The position numbers and the translations under genes were made by a program. A stretch of DNA of 5,888 nucleotides from Spirochaetaceae bacterium (GTDB taxonomy: Bacteria > Spirochaetota > Spirochaetia > CADAEX01): contig WRFK01000104.1 in NCBI GenBank assembly GCA_009778835.1, forward strand, positions 1 to 5,888, given 5' to 3'. This document shows, in pieces, positions 1 through 4,646 of the stretch (position 1 is its first letter; the number at the start of each line of letters is the position of its first letter). The notes under the pieces were generated by a model. That model saw only the letters and a program-made list of their open reading frames with translations. It was not told the origin of the DNA and ran no database searches.

Positions 1-348
1 GCAAGAATAGGGACAATTGAAACTGTAAATATGTTAAGAAATATGCTTGGCAGAGAAACAGATTCTGTTATTGCTTCTGTAATAATAAAAGAGCTTGGAA
101 AAGCAGGAAGCGACCCTTATGGAGAAAGTGTAAGATTATTCGAGAGAGCATATTCAAGATTTCCTGATGATTTGGCTGTTGTTGATAATATAATTATGGG
201 AATAAAAAATATTAATAATTATCAGGGATATCTTTATGAAAATACAGGCAAAAATCTTCTTTTAAAAATGCTTGAAAGAACTGAAAAATATGATTTAAAA
301 TTAAAAATAATGGATGTTTTAAAAACTCTGGATGGAGATGTCCAATAA
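1..348 (+). CDS. HEAT-like repeat protein, C-terminal part (5' truncated by window edge)
   Basis: The reading frame is open from base 1 and stops at TAA 346-348, so the true start lies outside the window; the first ATG (31) is internal. About 115 residues are visible. They are predicted to be all-helical, with paired amphipathic helices of the HEAT/Armadillo type and no catalytic motif, which suggests a protein-binding scaffold. The segment from 'KELGKAG' through 'PDDLAVVDNIIMGIKNI' to 'LKIMDVLKTL' lines up by eye with the C-terminal half of the secreted HEAT protein encoded at 3159-3857 on the other strand, so the two are probably paralogues. The P83/100 gene starts 30 bases downstream with no terminator between them, so they are likely co-transcribed. 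Location cannot be judged because the N-terminus is missing; by analogy with the paralogue it may be periplasmic. A TPR-like helical protein is an alternative. Confidence 0.6.
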   Translation, partial: ARIGTIETVNMLRNMLGRETDSVIASVIIKELGKAGSDPYGESVRLFERAYSRFPDDLAVVDNIIMGIKNINNYQGYLYENTGKNLLLKMLERTEKYDLKLKIMDVLKTLDGDVQ

Positions 349-365
349 AAATCAAATATAAATTA

Positions 366-371
366 AGAGGG
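366..371 (+). promoter_or_regulatory. Ribosome binding site that fixes the TTG start of the P83/100 gene
   Basis: AGAGGG lies 7 bases before the TTG at 379. The following codons encode Lys-Lys and a hydrophobic signal-peptide core, so starting here gives a complete secretion signal. There is no in-frame ATG before codon 11, and starting there would destroy the signal peptide. Confidence 0.6.
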
Positions 372-378
372 TAAAAAA

Positions 379-1932
379 TTGAAAAAAGCTATTTTATTTT
401 GTATTCCATTTATGATTATAGCTGTATCAAACCTTGCGAGCCAGGGTGTTGATAGAGAAGAACTTGAGAGAAATATTAAAGAGGTTGAATTTATTAATTA
501 TCAGGGACCTCACGAAATAATTGAATCTAAAAGCGCTATTATGAGCATTGGTAGTTCTCTTGCAGATACAATTTCTTCCGGTAATACGCAGGGCTCTGTC
601 TCGGGAAGATACAGAATATTGCATCTGGTAGATCCTTCGGAGTCAGATAAGAGGGGAGCAGATATTTTTATTATTGAAGCTGGTGCAAAAGTAGATCATA
701 TAAGAAATTTAAGGTTAATTTTGGCAGCATATCTAAGTAAAATGTATAAATATAATGATAAGGATGCAATGATCATTGCTGAATTTATAACTTACTACAA
801 TGCTGTATACAGGGGAAATCTCGACTATTTTGATAAAACTTATATAAACAAAGTAATGGTGAATTTATCAAAAGAGAATGCAGGTATAGATATAAATTAT
901 AAGAACTGGCCCGGAAAAACAAGACTCGTTATTCCTTTGAGAAAGTCATCGGACGGAGTTGCTGAAAAGCCTGATCTTTTTGTAATTGCAGACAAGGAAG
1001 TTATAGATGACTTAAGAAAAGACGATGCAATGGGAGTTGACCAAAGAAAAAAGATTACAGAACTCCAGGAAGAATCGATTGCAGCGGATAAAAAAGTTTT
1101 AGCAGATAAAGAGGAAAGTATCTCCATGAAAGAGGATGTAATTACTAAAAAAGAATCTGCTGTAGAGCAGAAAGAAAAAGAACTTGAACAAAAGAAGGAA
1201 TCAGGAGAGATAACAGAAGCGCAGGCAAAGGAAGAGCAGAAAAAAATAGAAGATGAGAAGGGTGCGATTGCCGAAGAAAAAAAGCAGCTTGAATCAGAAA
1301 AGAAGGATGCCGAAGCCCAAAGAAAAGATGTTGAACAGAAGGAAGATGAAATTGCATCATCAAGAGAATCAATTGTTCAGGATTCAAATACTGTTAAAGA
1401 GCGGGAAGCAAATGCCGGCAGCAATGATTCTTTAGCGTCAAAAATTTCTGCCCTAAAAAGAGTTCCTTTTTTAAGACTGGAAGATAGCAATAAAGAATTT
1501 GTCGGCCATTTTGTGTTCTATGATCTGACAGAGGGAAAATTATTGGTACCAGAGGATTCTCCTGTTGCAGGCGGCAGGCTTTACATAGATACACCGGCAG
1601 GATATATATTGCCTGTAAAAAATGAAAAAGGAATCTTTGTTCTTACAATATTATCAAAAGAAGATCTTTCTCCTGTTTTGAGAAGTAATGAAGAGGTATA
1701 TAGCCAGACATTCCTCCTTTATTCAGGCAACAAAATATATTGTACTATAAAACAGTCAGGCAAATTATTGATTGGAAAATATTCTCAGGATCTTAAGCTG
1801 GAAGCATCATCGGATATTGAAGCTTTTGCAGATACTTTTATTACATCTAACAGCAACTTTATTATTTTCCAGAATAAGGGAAAAGCGATTACTATTGTAG
1901 ATAAAGATACCCTTAAAACTATATCAAAGTAG
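379..1932 (+). CDS. P83/100-family spirochaetal antigen, secreted coiled-coil protein
   Basis: This 517-residue protein starts at TTG. Residues 1-22 form a signal peptide (Lys-Lys, hydrophobic core, cleavage probably after LAS or nearby). Residues about 24-205 are a globular domain with the conserved-looking motifs 'GRYRILHLVDPS' (76-87) and 'NWPGKTRLVIPL' (176-187). Residues about 207-345 are extremely rich in Glu, Lys, Gln and Asp with heptad-like spacing and almost no aromatics, a long coiled coil. Residues about 360-517 are beta-rich, with alternating hydrophobics and several Gly/Asn turns. This architecture matches the Borrelia P83/100 antigen family (Pfam Borrelia_P83) and its treponemal homologue. 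From memory the Borrelia protein is longer, near 700 residues, mostly because of a longer coiled coil. The biochemical role of the family is not established; it is an immunodominant protein in Lyme disease. It probably resides in the periplasm or at the cell surface. It is preceded by a HEAT-like gene and ends in a strong terminator. Confidence 0.85.
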   Translation: MKKAILFCIPFMIIAVSNLASQGVDREELERNIKEVEFINYQGPHEIIESKSAIMSIGSSLADTISSGNTQGSVSGRYRILHLVDPSESDKRGADIFIIEAGAKVDHIRNLRLILAAYLSKMYKYNDKDAMIIAEFITYYNAVYRGNLDYFDKTYINKVMVNLSKENAGIDINYKNWPGKTRLVIPLRKSSDGVAEKPDLFVIADKEVIDDLRKDDAMGVDQRKKITELQEESIAADKKVLADKEESISMKEDVITKKESAVEQKEKELEQKKESGEITEAQAKEEQKKIEDEKGAIAEEKKQLESEKKDAEAQRKDVEQKEDEIASSRESIVQDSNTVKEREANAGSNDSLASKISALKRVPFLRLEDSNKEFVGHFVFYDLTEGKLLVPEDSPVAGGRLYIDTPAGYILPVKNEKGIFVLTILSKEDLSPVLRSNEEVYSQTFLLYSGNKIYCTIKQSGKLLIGKYSQDLKLEASSDIEAFADTFITSNSNFIIFQNKGKAITIVDKDTLKTISK

Positions 1933-1976
1933 TTTAAATATAGTTTATTAAATAACGTAAGATAATCTTTAATAAC

Positions 1977-2007
1977 AAAAGAGCTGCCTTTGCGGGCAGC
2001 TCTTTTT
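1977..2007 (+). terminator. Intrinsic terminator of the P83/100 transcript
   Basis: A perfect 8-bp stem GAGCTGCC / GGCAGCTC (1981-1988 and 1995-2002) with a 6-base loop is followed by TTTTT and preceded by AAAA, so the stem extends through A-T pairs. It sits 45 bases after the P83/100 stop codon. The flanking A tract could let it work weakly on the other strand too. Confidence 0.92.
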
Positions 2008-2149
2008 ATTTCTTCTGTGCAGTGTTTTTGTGAATGAATTGAAGCAGGCGGAAGCAATATGCCTCTATTGGCTTACTGTTATACTTATAAAACCCAACAT
2101 CTTCTATGTGTTATAATTTTATAAAAACTAATAACAATCATAAATTTTT
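2008..2149. other. Intergenic stretch without a gene
   Basis: No convincing reading frame with a ribosome binding site occurs on either strand. Two extended -10-like strings (TGTTATACT ending at 2085 and TGTTATAAT ending at 2117) are visible, but neither has a recognisable -35 at the right distance. In DNA this AT-rich such strings are expected by chance. Confidence 0.5.
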
Positions 2150-2180
2150 TTGACACATTTTACAGAAAATAGTTTATAAT
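2150..2180 (+). promoter_or_regulatory. Sigma70-type promoter ahead of the heptamer repeat and lipoprotein gene
   Basis: A perfect TTGACA (2150-2155) and a perfect TATAAT (2175-2180) are separated by 19 bases, slightly longer than the 17-base optimum. The predicted transcription start is near 2187. This is the best promoter in the long gap between the P83/100 terminator and the lipoprotein gene, and it would place the tandem repeat within the transcribed leader. A second -10-like TATAAT at 2350-2355 lacks a good -35. Confidence 0.6.
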
Positions 2181-2188
2181 ATCGTTTA

Positions 2189-2299
2189 ATGTATTACTAT
2201 AATTTTGACAGGCAACAGGCAACAGGCAACAGGCAACAGGCAACAGGCAACAGGCAACAGGCAACAGGCAACAGGCAACAGGCAACAGGAATTATGTAG
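2189..2299 (+). CDS. Possible 36-residue micro-ORF made mainly of the repeat peptide
   Basis: ATG at 2189 opens a frame that runs through the whole heptamer array to TAG at 2297-2299. It encodes a Tyr-rich start (MYYYNFD), then three full and one partial copies of RQQATGN, then Ile-Met. No Shine-Dalgarno sequence precedes it. The ATG falls 8 bases after the -10 box, so a transcript from the predicted promoter would be leaderless or nearly so. Any array of this unit is open in every frame, so openness is weak evidence of coding. I consider translation possible but unproven and list it because it is too short for routine gene calling. Confidence 0.15.
   Translation: MYYYNFDRQQATGNRQQATGNRQQATGNRQQATGIM
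2208..2289 (+). repeat. Heptanucleotide tandem repeat, about 11.7 perfect copies (unit CAGGCAA)
   Basis: The 82 bases from 2208 to 2289 have perfect 7-base periodicity: eleven whole CAGGCAA units from 2209 to 2285, plus one base before and CAGG after. There is not a single substitution, which implies recent expansion or ongoing slipped-strand turnover. Because 7 is not a multiple of 3, the array reads as the same 7-residue peptide repeat (RQQATGN) in all three forward frames and contains no stop codon in any of the six. It lies about 20 bases after the predicted transcription start and 230 bases before the lipoprotein start. There are no spacers, so it is not a CRISPR array. Confidence 0.98.
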
Positions 2300-2388
2300 C
2301 TAATCTTCTCTTTGTCAAGTCTAAAACCAATAATTTACAAGCATTTTCGTATAATTTAAATTTACCAAGTTTTTTATTTTTTATTCTT

Positions 2389-2428
2389 AAAAAATGCCGG
2401 GTGCTATATAGGCATATAGCGGCTTTTT
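2389..2428 (+). terminator. Terminator-like hairpin inside the lipoprotein leader (attenuator or sRNA end)
   Basis: The stem GCTATAT / ATATAGC (2403-2409 and 2414-2420, loop AGGC) is extended, past a 4-base bulge, by GCC / GGC (2396-2398 and 2421-2423). It is bordered by AAAAAA on the left and TTTTT on the right. This has the layout of an intrinsic terminator, somewhat weakened by the bulge and by the A-T-rich upper stem. It lies about 200 bases after the predicted start at 2187 and about 90 bases before the lipoprotein gene, with no obvious promoter between. It would either end a small RNA of about 240 bases or attenuate the lipoprotein transcript. Confidence 0.6.
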
Positions 2429-2442
2429 ATATCTGTCCTTGA

Positions 2443-2475
2443 GGGCAGGATAAACTATGCGTGTTTATCCCACCC
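2443..2475 (+). promoter_or_regulatory. Leader stem-loop 1 upstream of the lipoprotein gene
   Basis: A perfect 8-bp inverted repeat GGATAAAC / GTTTATCC (2448-2455 and 2463-2470) with loop TATGCGT is extended by GGG / CCC (2443-2445 and 2473-2475) across a symmetrical CA/CA internal loop. It has no U tract and so is not a terminator. It uses bases 2463-2466, which stem-loop 2 also needs. It lies within 45-75 bases of the lipoprotein start, so it may be a cis-regulatory RNA element. Confidence 0.5.
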
Positions 2476-2499
2476 ATCTTGGAATAAGAGAAAACACGC
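2459..2499 (+). promoter_or_regulatory. Leader stem-loop 2, mutually exclusive with stem-loop 1
   Basis: GCGTGTTT (2459-2466) is perfectly complementary to AAACACGC (2492-2499), giving an 8-bp stem around a 25-base loop. Its left arm comprises the loop end and the start of the right arm of stem-loop 1, so the two cannot form together. The right arm ends 6 bases before the ribosome binding site AAGGAAGG. This geometry is compatible with a two-state RNA switch controlling translation, but no known riboswitch class is recognised. Confidence 0.35.
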
Positions 2500-2518
2500 T
2501 ACAGTAAGGAAGGTTATT

Positions 2519-3076
2519 GTGAAGAATCTATGTAAGTTTTTAGGAATTACAGCTTTGATTGTGGTAATTGCTTTCTCAATGCTAGGTTGCGATGGCGATA
2601 GTGGAGGAGGAGGTGGTGGTACCGGAGGCGGTTTTACTATTGGCGCTACAAGTGGGAGATTAACCATAACTGGTCTTGTTGGCCATAACGGTAAATATGT
2701 TATTTGTCCTGTAGGAGGGATTGTAGATGATGATACTGTTTGGTTGATTGCTGCTGAAAACCTCAACATTGTTGGCACTGGCAATAATGCTGTTCTTGTT
2801 GCTACAGGCGGTCTAATTTCAAGTGAAAGCGTTACGCTTAAGGTTTGGAAAGGAAAAGAAGGTGAAAATGGTCTTTTTGATTTCAATGGAAGTCATGTAG
2901 CTGGTTTTAAAGAAGTATATGTTATAGACAAATCTTCCTATAATTTTGATGACGATGATGAAGCTATGGAGATATATCTTGATGGTGGCGCAAAACCCAG
3001 TTGGTTGATTAAAGAAGGGTTTGTAGATGTAACTTTTATTAATGGTATAGGCACTGGAACATTCGACCCTTATTAA
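2519..3076 (+). CDS. Small treponemal lipoprotein with Gly-rich linker and beta domain
   Basis: This 185-residue protein starts at GTG, 5 bases after AAGGAAGG (2506-2513). The N-terminus is a lipoprotein signal: Lys-rich start, hydrophobic core and lipobox MLGC with the lipidated cysteine at 24, so it should be anchored in a membrane. A linker (DGDSGGGGGGTGGG) follows, encoded by GGN-rich triplets that could slip in whole codons. The rest, about residues 38-185, is predicted beta-rich with the motifs 'LTITGL', 'NGKYVI', 'VTLKVWKG', 'FNGS' and a final 'FINGIGTGTF'. That order of motifs resembles a multi-copy lipoprotein family I recall from gut treponemes; its function is unknown. The gene stands alone: a long structured leader on the left and a bidirectional terminator on the right. 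The product is not an enzyme by any visible motif; a surface or ligand-binding role is speculation. Confidence 0.75.
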   Translation: MKNLCKFLGITALIVVIAFSMLGCDGDSGGGGGGTGGGFTIGATSGRLTITGLVGHNGKYVICPVGGIVDDDTVWLIAAENLNIVGTGNNAVLVATGGLISSESVTLKVWKGKEGENGLFDFNGSHVAGFKEVYVIDKSSYNFDDDDEAMEIYLDGGAKPSWLIKEGFVDVTFINGIGTGTFDPY

Positions 3077-3108
3077 TATTTCAAAACATTGATATGCTGG
3101 TAAAAAAT

Positions 3109-3137
3109 AAAAAGGCTGTCCAAGGACAGCCTTTTTT
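3109..3137. terminator. Bidirectional intrinsic terminator between convergent genes
   Basis: AAAAA-GGCTGTCC-AA-GGACAGCC-TTTTTT (stem arms 3114-3121 and 3124-3131) is a perfect 8-bp GC-rich hairpin with A and T tracts on opposite sides. It therefore reads as a terminator on both strands. It ends the lipoprotein transcript from the left and the HEAT-protein transcript from the right, whose stop codon is 22 bases away. Confidence 0.93.
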
Positions 3138-3158
3138 AATAAATGAATAAGTCAGCTT

Positions 3159-3857
3159 TTAATACTGTCTGAGTTTCTGAATTAGATTTTCAGCCCATTT
3201 TCTTACGTTTGTGCTGTAATTCCCCTGCTGTACTTCTATTATTGCTCTATAAAGAAATCTTGGATCTGGTTCACTGGGAAAGCCATTGTTCTTGGCTGCA
3301 ATTTTTTCTATAGCCAGAAGCGCTGCAATAGCAAGATTATCATCAGGAAGAGGTGCTCTTCTGCTGTTAGCCTCAAGAACTCTTGCTATGGCAAGAAGAG
3401 ATTCATTATTGTCATTAAGCCCGATTATCCCTAATGCAAAAACTGTCTGGGAAAGAACCATAGGTTCATATTCCTTTGTAGTAATATCTATAAGTGTATT
3501 TTTTGATTTTTCCCCACCAAGTTCTCCAAGAACTTTTGCTGCTCTTGTTCTTACTTCCGGAAAGTCGTTTACTTTTCTGGTTCCCTCTCTTACAACAATA
3601 AAAGTCCCTTCCCCTGCAAGACTTGTAAGAACATTATTAATCTGTATATCATCCTGTTTTATTTTCCCATCATTAACCATCTGCTCAATGGTATCAAGCG
3701 CAATAAGTTTTTGTTCTCTTGTTTCTGCGGCAGCAAGCTCTGTAGCTATTGCTATTTCAATGCTTGTGCTTAAATATCTCTGTTCTACAGTTGTTTCTTG
3801 AGCAAAAAGCGAAGAAGATATAATAACTATAATTATAAGAAAAACAATTTTTTTCAT
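3159..3857 (-). CDS. Secreted HEAT-repeat protein
   Basis: This 232-residue protein has a clear signal peptide (MKK, then an Ile/Val-rich core, cleavage probably near SLFA-QE at 19-20), so it is likely periplasmic or exported. The mature part is predicted all-helical. HEAT-type helical pairs are visible at about 97-127 ('VRTRAAKVLGELGG', the classic Arg/Ala-Leu-Gly pattern), 129-160 ('VLSQTVFALGIIGL'), 172-190 and 198-230. No catalytic residues are seen, and the repeats suggest a protein-protein scaffold. The start is supported by GGAG (3865-3868) 7 bases before the ATG. The gene follows the lipoprotein gene at 3886-4482 by 28 bases with no terminator, so both should be one transcript from the promoter at 4507-4534. 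The C-terminal half aligns by eye with the truncated gene at the left edge, indicating paralogy. The cellular role is unknown. Confidence 0.75.
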   Translation of the reverse strand: MKKIVFLIIIVIISSSLFAQETTVEQRYLSTSIEIAIATELAAAETREQKLIALDTIEQMVNDGKIKQDDIQINNVLTSLAGEGTFIVVREGTRKVNDFPEVRTRAAKVLGELGGEKSKNTLIDITTKEYEPMVLSQTVFALGIIGLNDNNESLLAIARVLEANSRRAPLPDDNLAIAALLAIEKIAAKNNGFPSEPDPRFLYRAIIEVQQGNYSTNVRKWAENLIQKLRQY

Positions 3858-3885
3858 ATTTTTTCTCCAAATTTCCTAATATAAT

Positions 3886-4482
3886 TTATTTTTCAATTTT
3901 CCAATTATTATTAATTCTAACCAGGTTATAAAGAATTACCGGGTCCGGGTCCCCTTCAATTATCGTATAAGCTTTTACATTATTATCGTCAATAAATGAA
4001 ATGCTATCAAGGCTAGCCTCTGATCTGCTTGGAACTACAACATAGGTAAAATAATCTTTTAAAGACCTAAGTACAATTTTATATTTTTTTAATGTTGGAT
4101 TTTCTGAAATTTTATTTAAATTTGAAGTATTGCTATAATAGTCGATATAGTCTTGCGTAAGATGTTTTTTCCACTCTTCAAATTTTAAATCGCTAATAAT
4201 TTTGTTCAATTTTAAAATAAAATCGTTAATATCTGAAAATGTCTTATTATAAACAGCATCCGGAACATTCTGCTTATTATTAGTAGCAGCAGGTTGTGGC
4301 GGTTGCTCTTCTTTTTTTTCAACCTTTTCGACCTTTTCAACTTTTTCAATTTTATTATCTGTAACATTCTGTTTTGGCGGTTCGGGTTTGTCTAAAGTGG
4401 AAGTACATGAAATAAATGCGATTAGAAAAAAAGAAATAAAAAATATGTGAAAAATATTCTTAATAGTAGTAATATTACTCAT
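3886..4482 (-). CDS. Lipoprotein with Val-Glu-Lys repeat linker
   Basis: This 198-residue protein begins with a hydrophobic signal (residues 8-25) ending in FISC, a relaxed lipobox of the sort seen in spirochaetes, with the cysteine at 26. Residues about 31-70 form a low-complexity linker: Pro/Lys/Glu, then KIEKVEKVEKVEKK at 44-57, then Pro/Gln/Asn. The C-terminal domain (about 80-198) has a helical first part ('FILKLNKIISDLKFEEWKKHLTQDYIDYY') and a strand-rich end closing with 'LYNLVRINNNWKIEK'. This order is reminiscent of NTF2-like/DUF4440-type domains, in which a final 'hhhhcccWKI' strand is common; that is a guess from pattern. The protein is probably anchored in a membrane facing the periplasm. 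AAAGG (4493-4497) lies 10 bases before the ATG. It is the first gene of a two-gene transcript with the HEAT protein, so the pair may act in the same envelope process. Confidence 0.7.
   Translation of the reverse strand: MSNITTIKNIFHIFFISFFLIAFISCTSTLDKPEPPKQNVTDNKIEKVEKVEKVEKKEEQPPQPAATNNKQNVPDAVYNKTFSDINDFILKLNKIISDLKFEEWKKHLTQDYIDYYSNTSNLNKISENPTLKKYKIVLRSLKDYFTYVVVPSRSEASLDSISFIDDNNVKAYTIIEGDPDPVILYNLVRINNNWKIEK
4320..4354 (-). repeat. Imperfect 9-base repeat encoding the Val-Glu-Lys linker
   Basis: On the coding strand, near-identical 9-base units of the type GAAAAGGTC/GAAAAGGTT/GAAAAAGTT occur in tandem and encode VEK triplets. The unit length is a multiple of three, so copy-number change would alter linker length without a frameshift. 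Third-position differences between copies suggest it is older than the heptamer array. Confidence 0.6.
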
Positions 4483-4506
4483 ATAGCTTGTACCTTTTAT
4501 AATAAC

Positions 4507-4534
4507 ATTATATTGTTTTATGACTTTTTGTCAA
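4507..4534 (-). promoter_or_regulatory. Consensus sigma70 promoter of the lipoprotein-HEAT transcript
   Basis: Read on the minus strand, TTGACA (4534-4529) and TATAAT (4512-4507) both match consensus exactly with a 16-base spacer. The predicted start is near 4500, about 18 bases before the lipoprotein ATG, giving a very short leader. The -35 box overlaps that of the divergent coaD promoter. Confidence 0.8.
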
Positions 4535-4556
4535 AACATAATTTATGTTTTATAAC
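4528..4556 (+). promoter_or_regulatory. Predicted coaD promoter
   Basis: TTGTCA (4528-4533) and TATAAC (4551-4556) each match consensus at five of six positions with an ideal 17-base spacer. The predicted start is near 4563, giving a leader of about 84 bases before the coaD ATG. Its -35 lies in the palindrome TTTTG-T-CAAAA (4526-4536) that also contains the -35 of the opposite-strand promoter. Confidence 0.55.
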
Positions 4557-4646
4557 AATTATTACAATATTATGGCTATTTTTTATAGAATTGTTTAGCA
4601 TTTTTAAGAAATTGCTTTTATTAACGGTATTTTTACAGGAAAAACA

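Noticed and set aside
1145..1387. Minus-strand Leu/Phe-rich frame resembling a membrane protein
   Set aside because: It is the complement of the Glu/Lys/Gln-rich coiled coil of P83/100; reading GAA/AAG codons backwards gives Phe, Leu and Ser.
2208..2289. CRISPR-like array
   Set aside because: The 7-base units are contiguous with no spacers and far shorter than CRISPR repeats; this is a simple tandem repeat.
2443..2499. Known riboswitch, T-box or insertion-sequence end
   Set aside because: No conserved core of a riboswitch class I know and no T-box sequence is visible. No transposase gene, target-site duplication or paired terminal repeats lie nearby.
2455..2886. Minus-strand reading frame of 143 codons over the lipoprotein gene
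   Set aside because: Its Pro/Ser/Thr-rich translation is the complement of Gly/Asp/Asn codons, including the Gly-rich linker. The plus-strand frame has a lipobox and a ribosome binding site.
3286..3801. Plus-strand reading frame of 171 codons
   Set aside because: It is antisense to the HEAT-protein gene, has Ser/Ala/Ile-rich composition typical of a complement frame, and has no ribosome binding site. The minus-strand gene has a signal peptide, a good ribosome binding site and a promoter.
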